DNA from: Pseudomonadota bacterium
GTDB taxonomy: Bacteria > Pseudomonadota > Gammaproteobacteria > Burkholderiales > Thiobacillaceae
Direction of reading: 5' to 3'
NCBI GenBank assembly: GCA_021802945.1
Contig: JAJZRE010000001.1
Coordinates: 1-64,000, forward strand
Length of the DNA: 64,000 nt
Position 1 is the first letter of the stretch. Each line of letters starts with the position of its first letter. Shown in pieces: positions 1-11,115 of this stretch. The notes beneath the pieces were generated by a model, which saw only the letters and a program-made list of their open reading frames with translations, was not told the origin of the DNA and searched no databases. The position numbers and the translations under genes were made by a program.

Positions 1-2
1 CC

Positions 3-1363
<1,361 letters not shown>

Positions 1364-1367
<4 letters not shown>

Positions 1368-1957
1368 GGCGACGACTCCACCAGCGCCACCGGCGGCGCG
1401 TGCTCGCGGCAGATCCGCCGCACCTCCGGGCTGGACAGCTTTTCCTGCATCAGCGCGCAGAAATAGCTGCGCGGCCCCAGCCGCTGGTTGTGGCGGCAGG
1501 TCGCGCACACGCCGAAACTGCGTTTTCCGCTCTGCGCCTGCACCTGCGCCAGCACCTGCCGCAGCACCACCATCGCCGACGTCACCCGCGCCGGACTGGC
1601 GGTCTGCACGATGTCGCGCCAGGCGCTTCCGGCGCTCAGCGTCTTCAGCAGCGTGGTGCCGCCCTCGGTCAGGATGATCCGCACCACCCGGCCGTCACGG
1701 GGATCGGCATAGCGCGAGATCAGGCGGCGGCGGGCCAGCACCAATACCGTCTGCGACACCGTGCCCTTGGTCAGCCCGAGGTATTCGGTGAGCGCCTGGG
1801 GGGTGTTGCTGAAGCGATTGGCCTGGTTGAGATAGAACAGCACCTGCAGATGCACCGGCTGCAGCCCCTGCGCCGCCCCCGCCTGCCGCAAATCGGCCCG
1901 GGTCAGCAGCGACAGCCGCTCGACCAGGTCGAACAGGGTGAGCGCCTGGCTTTTCAA
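1364..1957 (-). CDS. MarR-family winged-helix transcriptional regulator
   Basis: 197 aa with a MarR-like wHTH ([45 protein letters not shown]). Confidence 0.85.
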
Positions 1958-1964
1958 GTGTTTT

Positions 1965-2273
1965 TCAGAAACGGACCATGACGCCGCCCTGCGCGGCGAT
2001 CAGCGCGGCCAGCTTGTCGTAGAGCGGCTCGCCGCTCTTGGTGTCGAACCAGCCGGCATCCATCGGCTTGAAGTGGAAGCCGCCCGAACGCGCGGCCACC
2101 CAGATTTCGCGTGCGACGCCGTGGCGGTTGATGATGATCTTGCTGCCGTCGTCGAACTCGACCTCGATGATGCCGTCGGCCGGCGTCTCGAAATCCAGGT
2201 CGGCGTCTTCCAGCGCCTGTTCGATGCGGGCCAGGGTGGTGCCGGCGGCCTGGTTGAATTCAATTTCAGTCAT
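1965..2273 (-). CDS. cyaY: iron-sulfur cluster assembly protein CyaY (frataxin)
   Basis: 102 aa MTEIEFNQAAGTTLARIEQALEDADLDFETPADGIIEVEFDDGSKIIINRHGVAREIWVAARSGGFHF; internal ATG at 2273 of a longer artefactual ORF. Confidence 0.95.
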   Translation of the reverse strand: MTEIEFNQAAGTTLARIEQALEDADLDFETPADGIIEVEFDDGSKIIINRHGVAREIWVAARSGGFHFKPMDAGWFDTKSGEPLYDKLAALIAAQGGVMVRF

Positions 2274-2298
2274 GATGTCCCGTGCTAACATTTCGCGC

Positions 2299-2430
2299 AT
2301 GAAACTGCGCACCTTGCATATATATATAGTGTCCCTGCTGCTGTGCGGGCTCGGTCTGACGGCCTGCGGCTCCAAGGGTGACCTGTATCTTCCCGAAAAT
2401 CCCCCCGCACCGCAACGGACGCCCAATTGA
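2299..2430 (+). CDS. lptM: small LptM/YifL-type lipoprotein
   Basis: 43 aa MKLRTLHIYIVSLLLCGLGLTACGSKGDLYLPENPPAPQRTPN; lipobox LTAC-GSKGDLYLP; immediately upstream of lysA, the usual position. Confidence 0.9.
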   Translation: MKLRTLHIYIVSLLLCGLGLTACGSKGDLYLPENPPAPQRTPN

Positions 2431-3671
2431 ATACCCTGAACCGCATCGACGGCCGCCTCCATCTTGAGGACGTGGCGCTCGACACGCTTGCCGAACGTTT
2501 CGGCACGCCGCTCTACGTCTATTCGCGCGCCGCACTCGAAAGCGCCTACCGGGCCTACGCCGACGCCTTCGCCGCAACGCCTCACCTGATCTGCTACGCG
2601 GTCAAGGCCAACTCCAGCCTGGCGATCCTCAACCTGTTCGCCCGGCTGGGTACGGGCTTCGACATCGTCTCGGGCGGCGAGCTTGCCCGCGTGCTGGCTG
2701 CCGGCGGCGACCCCGGCAAGGTGGTTTTCTCCGGCGTCGGCAAGACCGCGGACGAGATGCGCGCCGCGCTCGATGCCGGCATCCTCTGCTTCAACGTCGA
2801 ATCGGTCAGCGAGCTGCATCGCCTGAACCGTGTGGCCGGGGAAATGGGCAAGGTGGCGCCGGTGTCGTTCCGCGTCAACCCCGACGTCGACCCCAGGACG
2901 CATCCCTACATCTCCACCGGGCTCAAGGAAAACAAGTTCGGCGTGCCGATCGCCGACGCGCCCGCGCTGTACCGCCTGGCCGCCAGCCTGCCAAACCTCG
3001 CCATCACCGGCATCGACTGCCACATCGGCTCGCAGCTGACCGACCTGTCGCCGCTGGCGGATGCCGCCGACCGCGTGCTGGCGCTGGTCGACGCGCTGGC
3101 AGCCGAAGGCATCGTCTTGCATCACATCGACCTCGGCGGCGGGGTCGGTATCCGCTACCGCGACGAGACCCCGCCCGACCTCGCCGCCTACGGCCGCGTG
3201 CTGGCGGCGCGCTTTGCCGGCCGCCGCGAGAAGCTGCTGCTCGAACCAGGCCGCTCGCTGGTCGGCAACGCCGGCCTGCTGCTCACCCGGGTCGAGTACC
3301 TGAAGCCGGGCGAGGACAGGAATTTCGCCATCGTCGACGCCGCGATGAACGACCTGATGCGCCCGGCACTGTACGAGGCGTACCACGAAATCGTCGCCGT
3401 CGACGAGCGCAAGGCCCCGGCCAAACGTTACGATGTCGTGGGTCCGATCTGCGAGACCGGCGATTTTCTTGGCTTTGCGCGCGATCTCGCGATCGAGGAA
3501 GGCGACCTTCTGGCGCTGCTTTCGGCCGGCGCCTACGGCATGAGCATGGCATCGAACTACAATTCCCGTGCTCGGGCAGCAGAAGTACTGATCGACAAGA
3601 ACAAAATCCATCTCATCCGGGAGCGCGAATCACAGGACCGCATGATGGCCGGAGAACGGCTTGCTGACTGA
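2427..3671 (+). CDS. lysA: diaminopimelate decarboxylase
   Basis: 414 aa PLP-dependent decarboxylase (YAVKANSSLAIL, GGGVGIRYRDE, CETGDFLG, GAYGMSMASNYNSR). Confidence 0.97.
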   Translation: MNTLNRIDGRLHLEDVALDTLAERFGTPLYVYSRAALESAYRAYADAFAATPHLICYAVKANSSLAILNLFARLGTGFDIVSGGELARVLAAGGDPGKVVFSGVGKTADEMRAALDAGILCFNVESVSELHRLNRVAGEMGKVAPVSFRVNPDVDPRTHPYISTGLKENKFGVPIADAPALYRLAASLPNLAITGIDCHIGSQLTDLSPLADAADRVLALVDALAAEGIVLHHIDLGGGVGIRYRDETPPDLAAYGRVLAARFAGRREKLLLEPGRSLVGNAGLLLTRVEYLKPGEDRNFAIVDAAMNDLMRPALYEAYHEIVAVDERKAPAKRYDVVGPICETGDFLGFARDLAIEEGDLLALLSAGAYGMSMASNYNSRARAAEVLIDKNKIHLIRERESQDRMMAGERLAD

Positions 3672-3786
3672 GTTCTGCCGGATCGACGAATGCGTCGACC
3701 TGTCACGTTTTTAGTATCGCCCCGATACATTTTGCTTGACCGCGACAATTTTCATCGGATTATTCAGGCCCGGGCTTGACTATCCG

Positions 3787-3814
3787 TTGAACACCCGGGA
3801 AAAGTAACTAGAAT
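3787..3814 (+). promoter_or_regulatory. candidate sigma-70 promoter (TTGAAC-N16-TAGAAT) for the histone H1-like gene
   Basis: Direct reading of -35 TTGAAC (3787-3792) and -10 TAGAAT (3809-3814), about 160 nt upstream of the start codon. Confidence 0.5.
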
Positions 3815-3972
3815 GAGGCTCACCAAGCGGAGCCTCGGTATCGCCCGTGTTTAGCGGGTTTCGGGCAAGTCGGTCGCCTGTCGGTACCACGCTTTGGAAG
3901 TGCAAACTTTGACTGCACGTGGCTTCAAGCTGTAGTGATAAGTGAATGTGTTCAACTTCTAAGGAGTGACAG

Positions 3973-4611
3973 ATGGCAACAGTGAAGAAACCCGCCGCCA
4001 AGCCGGCAGCCAAGAAGGCAGCAGCCAAACCCGCTGCCAAACCCGCAGCCAAGAAGGCGGTCGCCGCCAAGAAACCGGCAGCCAAGAAGCCGGTCGCCAA
4101 GAAGGCGGTCGCCGCCAAGAAACCGGCAGCCAAGAAACCGGTCGCCAAGAAGGCAGTCGCCGCCAAGAAACCGGCAGCCAAGAAACCGGTCGCCAAGAAG
4201 GCAGTCGCCGCCAAGAAACCGGCAGCCAAGAAACCGGTCGCCAAGAAGGCAGTCGCCGCCAAGAAACCGGCAGCCAAGAAACCGGTCGCCAAGAAGGCAG
4301 TCGCCGCCAAGAAACCGGCAGCCAAGAAGCCGGTCGCCAAGAAGGCAGTCGCCGCCAAGAAACCGGCAGCCAAGAAGCCGGTCGCCAAGAAGGCAGTCGC
4401 CGCCAAGAAACCGGCAGCCAAGAAGCCGGTCGCCAAGAAAGCCGCTGCCAAGCCCGCGGCGAAGAAGCCGGCAGCGAAGCCGGTGGCCAAGAAAGCGGCT
4501 CCTGCCAAGAAGCCTGTAGCGAAAAAGGCGGCTCCTGCCGCCAAACCCGCGCCGGCTCCTGCGCCTGCCCCCGCACCGGCGGTACCGGTCATCAAGCCTT
4601 TCGGGCTCTAA
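3973..4611 (+). CDS. histone H1-like/AlgP-like lysine-alanine-proline-rich protein
   Basis: 212 aa of [14 protein letters not shown] repeats; RBS 'aaggag' upstream; followed by a terminator. Confidence 0.88.
   Translation: MATVKKPAAKPAAKKAAAKPAAKPAAKKAVAAKKPAAKKPVAKKAVAAKKPAAKKPVAKKAVAAKKPAAKKPVAKKAVAAKKPAAKKPVAKKAVAAKKPAAKKPVAKKAVAAKKPAAKKPVAKKAVAAKKPAAKKPVAKKAVAAKKPAAKKPVAKKAAAKPAAKKPAAKPVAKKAAPAKKPVAKKAAPAAKPAPAPAPAPAPAVPVIKPFGL
4059..4442 (+). repeat. eight tandem 48-nt (16-aa) near-identical coding repeats
   Basis: gtcgccgccaagaaaccggcagccaagaa[a/g]ccggtcgccaagaaggc[a/g] repeated 8 times, encoding [16 protein letters not shown]. Confidence 0.95.
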
Positions 4612-4636
4612 CAGGTCGGGCACTGCCCAATCTGAA

Positions 4637-4661
4637 ACGGGGGCTTGTCCCCCGTTTTTTT
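4637..4661 (+). terminator. Rho-independent terminator after the histone H1-like gene
   Basis: ACGGGGG-cttgt-CCCCCGT followed by T7. Confidence 0.85.
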
Positions 4662-5358
4662 ATTGGCCGCGGGAGAAGCTGCCCGCCGCATTCACGCCCC
4701 GGCCTTTCCGGGCATCGTCGGCGCGCCTCCTGCCCGCCTTCGCGGGCTTGACGGCGCCAAATGGCCACAGCGTCTGCAGGGCGCCCAGCCGCCACGGCAG
4801 GCGCATGATCAGCAGAAGCGTTAGCACCGCCCCGAATATCAGGGGCTGCGTCACGTCTTTCTTGACCAGCCACAGATAGTGGATCACCCCCAACAGGGCA
4901 ATCGGGTAGATCAGGCGATGCAACTGCTGCCAGCGGCGGCCGAGCCGACGCATCATGCGGTGATTCGAAGTCACGGCAAGCGGAATGAGCAACACGAAGG
5001 CAGCGAAGCCGACCGTGATGAAGGGACGTTTGACGATGTCCTTGCCGATGCCCGCCAGATCGAAGAACTGATCAAGCCAGATGTAAGTCGTGAAGTGCAG
5101 GCAGGCATAAAAAAAGGCGAACAGCCCCAGCATGCGCCGGTAACGGATGAGTCCGGCACGCCCGGTCAGCCGCCGCAGGGGCGTGACCGCCAGCGTCACC
5201 AGCAGCCCGACGAGCGTCCAGGTGCCGGTGGAGCGGGTGATGAACTCGATCGGATTCGCCCCCAGGCCGCCGCTGGCGCCGAGAGCAACCAGCCGCGCGA
5301 GCGGCAGCAGGCATGCGGCAAACAGCCAGAGTTTCGGGTTGCGCAGAACCCTGCCCAT
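4660..5358 (-). CDS. msrQ: MsrQ, heme-binding membrane subunit of MsrPQ (YedZ)
   Basis: [23 protein letters not shown]...; ferric-reductase-like TM domain with LHFTTYIWLDQ and LHRLIYPIALLGVIHYLWLVKKD; adjacent to msrP. Confidence 0.93.
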   Translation of the reverse strand: MGRVLRNPKLWLFAACLLPLARLVALGASGGLGANPIEFITRSTGTWTLVGLLVTLAVTPLRRLTGRAGLIRYRRMLGLFAFFYACLHFTTYIWLDQFFDLAGIGKDIVKRPFITVGFAAFVLLIPLAVTSNHRMMRRLGRRWQQLHRLIYPIALLGVIHYLWLVKKDVTQPLIFGAVLTLLLIMRLPWRLGALQTLWPFGAVKPAKAGRRRADDARKGRGVNAAGSFSRGQ

Positions 5359-6296
5359 CAGAAGAACCTCTGCAGATCCATGCCCCGATACAACTGCGCA
5401 ACCTGCGGACCATAGCCGTTGAACATGAGGGTGTCGCGCTTGAAGAAGTCGCCGATGCGGCGCTCCTTGGCCTGGCTCCAGCGGGGATGGTCGACGTGCG
5501 GATTGACGTTGGAGTAGAAGCCGTATTCCTGCGGCGCCGCGCGCATCCATGTCGTCAGAGGCGGCTTCTCGACGAAGCGGATCCTGACGATGGACTTGGC
5601 GCTCTTGAATCCATACTTCCAGGGCACCACCAGCCGGATGGGCGCGCCATTCTGGTTGGGCAGCACTTCGCCGTAGAGGCCGACTGCCAGTATCGTCAGC
5701 GGGTGCATCGCCTCGTCCAGCCGCAGCCCCTCGACATACGGCCAGTCGAGCACGCGCGAAAGCTGCCCGGGCATCTGGCTGGGGTCGTACAAGGTCACGA
5801 ACTCGACGTATTTCGCGTTGCCCGTAGGCGCAACGCGGCGAATGAGCTCACTCAAGGGGAACCCCACCCACGGAATCACCATCGACCAGCCCTCGACGCA
5901 GCGCATCCGGTAGACGCGCTCCTCCAGCGGCGCAAGCTTCAGCAGCGTGTCGATGTCGTAGACGCCCGGCCTGCCCACCTCGCCCTCGACCGCCACCGTC
6001 CACGGACGGGTTTTCAGCCCGCCCGCATTGGCTGCCGGATCGCTCTTGCCGGTGCCGAATTCATAGAAATTGTTGTAGCTCGTCACCGCCTTGTAGGGGG
6101 TTTTCTCCTCGTTCAGCACATAGGCGCTGCGGCGCACGCCGGCGAGCCGGACGCCCGCCCGAGCATCCGGCGCAACCCCCAGGGCCGCGCCGGCAGCCAG
6201 CGCACCCACGCCCTGCATGAAACGGCGGCGTTCACGGTAAATCCCGGGCGGGGTGATTTCGGACGGGAGAATGTCGCCAGATCGATGTATCGGCAT
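5358..6296 (-). CDS. msrP: MsrP, molybdopterin-dependent methionine sulfoxide reductase catalytic subunit (YedY)
   Basis: Tat-like [67 protein letters not shown]. Confidence 0.95.
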   Translation of the reverse strand: MPIHRSGDILPSEITPPGIYRERRRFMQGVGALAAGAALGVAPDARAGVRLAGVRRSAYVLNEEKTPYKAVTSYNNFYEFGTGKSDPAANAGGLKTRPWTVAVEGEVGRPGVYDIDTLLKLAPLEERVYRMRCVEGWSMVIPWVGFPLSELIRRVAPTGNAKYVEFVTLYDPSQMPGQLSRVLDWPYVEGLRLDEAMHPLTILAVGLYGEVLPNQNGAPIRLVVPWKYGFKSAKSIVRIRFVEKPPLTTWMRAAPQEYGFYSNVNPHVDHPRWSQAKERRIGDFFKRDTLMFNGYGPQVAQLYRGMDLQRFF

Positions 6297-6636
6297 GATG
6301 GAATCCTGTCGGTTTTGAGGGCATATCGAGACAGTCGGAACAGGCCGTGCAACCTTACACGACTCATCAACAAAATCGACCCGGCCATGCCGCTTTTGTT
6401 TCACCGGGAACATCGACGGCATCGCCCCCTTGCCGATCAGCCCCGTTCATTTGATCCCGGAAATTGACGAACTCGCCATCCGCCCTGACGAAGCTTCGTC
6501 AGAACGGGGCAGGCCTGTTTTCATCAAGCCGTCAAACCCCCTTGGTTTAATGCGGTTTTCAAGGCCATGCGGCAATGCGGGAGACTGGCATGAACCCTGC
6601 TCGTGTCCTGACACAGCAAGACGAGGAGATAAAGAG

Positions 6637-6903
6637 ATGATCGAACTGGAACCGGGCAATGCATTGGACATCGCCCTGAAGGAGGATGCGTACGGCCGCG
6701 ACCGCGTCGTCGTCACCCTTCAGGCGCACGGATGCGAACTCAATCTCACCCCGCATCAGGCTCGCGTACTGGCAACCGAACTGATCATGGCCGTGAATCG
6801 CGCTGAAGTACGTGGCAACCTGAGGCACAGCCAGAACATGGTGCGCGGCACGCAGCCCGCCGAACGGAAGCGCGGCTTGATCAACCAGGCTTTTGCCAAA
6901 TAG
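6637..6903 (+). CDS. hypothetical protein, 88 aa
   Basis: MIELEPGNALDIALKEDAYGRDRVVVTLQAHGCELNLTPHQARVLATELIMAVNRAEV...; good RBS (gaggag) and own ATG; family not recognised. Confidence 0.65.
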   Translation: MIELEPGNALDIALKEDAYGRDRVVVTLQAHGCELNLTPHQARVLATELIMAVNRAEVRGNLRHSQNMVRGTQPAERKRGLINQAFAK

Positions 6904-6911
6904 ATTTCAGG

Positions 6912-7050
6912 CCAGTCGGCTTCGACTGGACCTGGGTAGCAGGCCGCCGGGCTGAACTACCCGACAATCCGCCTCCACATTGTCGGAGGCCCGCCATCCA
7001 TGATAGGGTGGCACTAGGCGCGACGGTTCGTCCTCGCGCCTTTTTATTTT
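6912..7050 (+). ncRNA. structured RNA region ending in an intrinsic terminator (sRNA or structured 3'UTR)
   Basis: Successive inverted repeats CCAGTCG/CGACTGG, GGGTAG/CTACCC, CCGACAAT/ATTGTCGG (loop ccgcctccac), GGCGCGA/TCGCGCC followed by TTTTTATTTT. Confidence 0.35.
7017..7050 (+). terminator. Rho-independent terminator
   Basis: Perfect 7-bp stem GGCGCGA...TCGCGCC followed by TTTTTATTTT. Confidence 0.75.
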
Positions 7051-7096
7051 ATGTCCCCCGATGGGGCATTTTCATTATCTTGTTGCGGGAACCAGC

Positions 7097-7471
7097 ATGG
7101 CTGTCATCGAACTCACCAAGGACAATTTCGAAACCACCATCAACGGCAACGACGTCGTCGTCGTCGACTTCTGGGCGCCCTGGTGCGGTCCCTGCCGCGG
7201 GTTTGCGCCGATTTTCGAAGCCGCGGCCGAGAAGCACGCCAATATCGTGTTCGCCAAGGTCAACACCGAGGTCGAGCAGGAACTCGCCGGCTACTTCCAG
7301 ATCCGCTCCATCCCCACCCTGATGGTCTTCCGCGAGCAGGTCATCCTCTATTCGGAGGCTGGCTCGCTGCCCGCCAACGCGCTGGACTCGCTGATCGAGC
7401 AGGTGATGGGACTGGACATGGCTCAGGTCCACAAGGACATCGCCGAACAGCAGGGCCAGGGTCAGGCCTGA
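7097..7471 (+). CDS. thioredoxin family protein
   Basis: MAVIELTKDNFETTI...VVVDFWAPWCGPCRGFAPIFE with the WCGPC active site and SIPTLMVF. Confidence 0.94.
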   Translation: MAVIELTKDNFETTINGNDVVVVDFWAPWCGPCRGFAPIFEAAAEKHANIVFAKVNTEVEQELAGYFQIRSIPTLMVFREQVILYSEAGSLPANALDSLIEQVMGLDMAQVHKDIAEQQGQGQA

Positions 7472-7472
7472 T

Positions 7473-8123
7473 CTACGGCCTCGCACCAGACAACAGCTGC
7501 CGCAGCAGCGGCAGCGTGATCGGTCGCCGCGTTTCCAGGCTGAACCGGTCCAGCGCCTCCAGCACCCGCAGCAGGCTCTGCATGTCGCGCGCGGTGTGAT
7601 TCAGCAGATAGTCGGCCACCTGGGGCTCCAGCCGGAAGCCCAGGCTCTCCGCATGCTGGCTCAAAGCGGCCCGCTTTTCGGCATCGTTCAGGCCGTGCAG
7701 TTGGAACACCAGGCCCCAGCCCAGCCGGGTCTTCAGTTCCGGCATCAGCGGCAGGTCCGCCGGCGCCACATTTCCCGCCGCCAGCCACAGTCCACCCGCC
7801 TCGCGCACCCGGTTGAAGGCTGCAAACCCGGCATGCTGCTGCGCGTCGTTCCAGGTTTCCACCTGATCAGCAATCACCGCCTGCGCGGCCTGCTGCCCGG
7901 TGAAGTCGACCGTCATCCCGCGCGCCCGGCATGCATGTGCCCACGCAGCCAGCAGATAACTTTTGCCGCTGCCCGGCGCGCCCCACACGTAGACCATGCG
8001 CTCGCTCGCCGTGCCGTCGAGCATGGCCTGCAACTGCGCCATCAGTTCGACATTGCGCCCCGCCACGAAGCGGGCGAGTTCAGGCTGGGCGGGCGGCCGG
8101 ATATCCAGGAGGAGTTGCTGCAT
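7473..8123 (-). CDS. hda: DnaA regulatory inactivator Hda
   Basis: MQQLLLDIRPPAQPELARFVAGRNVELMAQL...VWGAPGSGKSYLLAAW; DnaA-like AAA+ without a DNA-binding domain IV; the longer ORF upstream is artefactual. Confidence 0.9.
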   Translation of the reverse strand: MQQLLLDIRPPAQPELARFVAGRNVELMAQLQAMLDGTASERMVYVWGAPGSGKSYLLAAWAHACRARGMTVDFTGQQAAQAVIADQVETWNDAQQHAGFAAFNRVREAGGLWLAAGNVAPADLPLMPELKTRLGWGLVFQLHGLNDAEKRAALSQHAESLGFRLEPQVADYLLNHTARDMQSLLRVLEALDRFSLETRRPITLPLLRQLLSGARP

Positions 8124-8246
8124 GGGGCGCAAGGATAAGCCATAAGCCCGGGCCCACTCCAGAAAAACCCGGGGTACGCCATGTGAAAACGCCTGACGCG
8201 CGCGGCTATACTTGGCGTTTATGCCCTTGATGCCCGAGTCACTCCG

Positions 8247-9311
8247 ATGAGCCTGGTTTTCCCCGTTCCCGTCAAACCCGTGATCCAACCGCCGCCCATG
8301 GTGGAGGAGGTACTCACCGACGATGAACGCGCCGAACTGAAAGCGCGCATCAAGCGTTTGATGAAGGAACAGGACGCGGTGCTGGTCGCGCACTACTACA
8401 CCTCGGCCGACCTGCAGGACCTGGCCGAGGAAACCGGCGGCTGCGTGTCGGATTCGCTGGAGATGGCGCGCTTCGGCCACGCCCATCCGGCGAAGACGCT
8501 GATCGTCGCCGGGGTCAGGTTCATGGGCGAAACCGCCAAGATCCTCAACCCGGAAAAGCGCGTCATCATGCCCGACCTGGGCGCCGACTGCTCGCTCGAC
8601 CTGGCGTGCCCGGCGGACGACTTCGCCGCCTTCTGCGACGCCCATCCAGACCGGCTCTCGGTGGTCTACGCCAACACCAGCGCGGCGGTGAAGGCGCGCG
8701 CCGACTGGGTTGTCACCTCCGGCATTGCCGCCAGGATCGTCAAATACCTGCACCAGCAGGGCCACAAGCTCCTGTGGGCGCCGGACCGGCACCTGGGCGA
8801 GTACGTGCGACGCATCAGCGGCGCCGACATGATCCTGTGGCAGGGCTCGTGCGTGGTGCACGAGGCGTTCAAGGCCGAGGCGCTGAAGAAGCTGCGCGCC
8901 GAGCACCCCAATGCCGCGGTGCTGGTGCACCCCGAGTCGCCCGAGTCGGTGATCGCGCTGGCCGACGTCGTCGGTTCGACCACCCAGCTGATCGAGGCGG
9001 TGCGCACCCTGCCCAACCCCGAGTTCATCGTCGCCACCGACAACGGCATCTTCCACAAGATGCATGCCGCCGCCGCCGGCAAGATCCTGCTGGAAGCGCC
9101 GACCGCCGGCGAGGGCGCGACCTGCCAATCCTGCGCCCATTGCCCGTGGATGGCGATGAACGGCCTGAGGAAGCTCGCCGCCGTGCTGGAACGGGGCGGC
9201 AACGAAATCCATATCGAGGAATCCATCCGCGTCCGCGCCCGGCTGTCGATCCAGAAAATGCTGGATTTCGCCGCGGCCGAGAAGGCCGGAACCATTCAAC
9301 TGGGCGACTGA
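8247..9311 (+). CDS. nadA: quinolinate synthase
   Basis: 354 aa; [60 protein letters not shown]. Confidence 0.97.
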   Translation: MSLVFPVPVKPVIQPPPMVEEVLTDDERAELKARIKRLMKEQDAVLVAHYYTSADLQDLAEETGGCVSDSLEMARFGHAHPAKTLIVAGVRFMGETAKILNPEKRVIMPDLGADCSLDLACPADDFAAFCDAHPDRLSVVYANTSAAVKARADWVVTSGIAARIVKYLHQQGHKLLWAPDRHLGEYVRRISGADMILWQGSCVVHEAFKAEALKKLRAEHPNAAVLVHPESPESVIALADVVGSTTQLIEAVRTLPNPEFIVATDNGIFHKMHAAAAGKILLEAPTAGEGATCQSCAHCPWMAMNGLRKLAAVLERGGNEIHIEESIRVRARLSIQKMLDFAAAEKAGTIQLGD

Positions 9312-9321
9312 GCAGACCGTC

Positions 9322-10254
9322 ATGGCCGGAGCCAGCCTGCTCGCCCTGATCGACGACATCAGCACCATCCTTGATGATGTGTCGGTGCTGACCCAGGTTG
9401 CCGCCAGGAAAACCACGGGCGTGCTCGGCGACGACCTGGCGCTGAATGCCCAGCAGGTCGCCGGGGTGAAGGCCGCGCGCGAGCTTCCGGTGGTGTGGGC
9501 GGTATTCAAGGGCTCGCTCAGGAACAAGCTGATTCTCGTTCCCGCCGCGCTCGCCATCAGCGCGCTGGCACCGTGGGCGATCACGCCCTTGCTGATGCTG
9601 GGCGGCGCCTTCCTGTGCTATGAAGGCGTCGAGAAGCTGGCGCACGCATTCCTCCACCGCGAGGAAGCCGCGGCCCACCGTACCGAACTCGCCGAGGCAC
9701 TGGTCGACCCGACGGTCGACCTGGTGGCGCTGGAACAGGAGAAGATCAAGGGCGCGATCCGCACCGATTTCATCCTGTCGGCCGAAATCATCGTCATCAC
9801 GCTCGGTACGGTCGCCGCCGCCCCGTTAGGAATGCAGGTCGCGGTGCTGGCCGGCATCGCCCTCCTGATGACCATCGGGGTGTACGGCCTGGTCGCGGGC
9901 ATCGTCAAGCTCGACGACGGCGGCCTCTACCTCAGCCGGCGAGCCGGCGACGGCGTCGCGCGCCTGCAGCGCGGCCTCGGACGCGGCATTCTGCGCGCCG
10001 CGCCCTATCTGATGAAAGCCCTGTCGGTCGTCGGCACCGCGGCGATGTTTCTCGTCGGCGGCGGCATCCTGGTCCACGGCACGCCGGGCGCGCACGATCT
10101 CGTCCACCGCATCACCCATGCGGCGGAGGCTTTGCCGACCCTCGGCGGCATGCTGGCCACGCTCGCGCCGCTGTTCATCGATGCGCTGGGAGGCATCGTC
10201 GCGGGCGCCCTGATTCTGGGCGGCCTGACAGCAGCCCGACGCCTGTTCCGCTAA
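9322..10254 (+). CDS. DUF808 family (YedI-like) inner membrane protein
   Basis: 310 aa; MAGASLLALIDDISTILDDVSVLTQVAARKTTGVLGDDLALNAQQV is characteristic of DUF808. Confidence 0.92.
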   Translation: MAGASLLALIDDISTILDDVSVLTQVAARKTTGVLGDDLALNAQQVAGVKAARELPVVWAVFKGSLRNKLILVPAALAISALAPWAITPLLMLGGAFLCYEGVEKLAHAFLHREEAAAHRTELAEALVDPTVDLVALEQEKIKGAIRTDFILSAEIIVITLGTVAAAPLGMQVAVLAGIALLMTIGVYGLVAGIVKLDDGGLYLSRRAGDGVARLQRGLGRGILRAAPYLMKALSVVGTAAMFLVGGGILVHGTPGAHDLVHRITHAAEALPTLGGMLATLAPLFIDALGGIVAGALILGGLTAARRLFR

Positions 10255-10265
10255 TCCGGCCTGCT

Positions 10266-11115
10266 TATTTCTGGTAGGGCTGGATCAGCTTGCGCACCGG
10301 ATCGTAGTCCCGGTCGTCGACGACAGCGAAGCCGTCGTAGGCACGATCGAATGCTTCCAGGGTGGCGCTGCCGTCAGGGGTGGTTTTTTCAGGGCCAACA
10401 ATGCGTCGCGCAGCTTGTTGCGCACGGCCACGGGCATGCGCGGATTCACGGCAAAGATATAGGACGGCAAGGGGGGCGTGCTGCCGATCACGACGATGCC
10501 CTGGTTCCTGAAATCGTCGGCGACGGAGTCTTTCAGAATGCCGCCGTCGAAATTCCCTGCCAGCACCGCCTTGGCGATATTGTCGTAATGCTTGAGATAG
10601 GCGAAGCGTGAGAAGTCGGTCATCTTCACACCCATCGACTCGACGGATGCCCTTTGCAGCAAGGCCTTTTCATCGCCAAAGGCAAAGCGCTTGCCCTTGA
10701 GTTCTGCCGGGGTGGCGATGCCGGAACCGGCCTTTACGCCAATGACCAGCGAAAAATACGGACGCCCCTGGATGGTGGGCGCAACCAGCGGGATCACCCC
10801 GTATTTCTTGTGCGCCTCGATGTAGGCCACGGGCGTGAGGTAGGCAATCTGGGTCTGGCCCGTGCCCAGTTCTTCCACGGCGGAGCCCAGATTGGGAGAT
10901 GGCCGGAAGCGAATGTTGAGATCGGTGCTCAGCGCAAGATAGTTTGTCAGCGCGCTCATGCGCTTGATCATCTCGACCGGGATATCCATGGCCACCGAGC
11001 CCATGGATACCGTGCCGGTAGGCGCATGCGGACTCGGCGCAGCCCGGGCAGGTGCAAGCAGCACACCCGCCAGCACGGTGGTCAGCAGGGGCTGAAGCAG
11101 TTTTCTCGTATTCAT
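10266..11115 (-). pseudogene. PhnD-like phosphate/phosphonate-type periplasmic binding protein, frame disrupted near the C-terminus
   Basis: Good N-terminus (SMGSVAMDIPVEMIKRM...FAFGDEKALLQRASVESMGVK). After AAAAAA (T6 at 10384-10389) the annotated frame gives KPPLTAAPPWKHSIVPTT...; the alternative frame gives KTTPDGSATLEAFDRAYDGFAVVDDRDYDPVRKLIQPYQK and then stop (TAA, 10266-10268). Confidence 0.7.

Noticed and set aside
1965-3611. 548-aa minus ORF spanning cyaY and antisense lysA
   Set aside because: Only the C-terminal 102 aa (CyaY) is a protein; the rest is antisense to lysA.
4059-4442. CRISPR-like regular repeats
   Set aside because: Contiguous coding tandem repeats without spacers.
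3780-4623. Overlapping ORFs in five frames over the histone H1-like gene
   Set aside because: A 48-nt repeat (multiple of 3) without stops keeps all frames open; only the +1 Lys/Ala/Pro frame has an RBS, promoter and known family.
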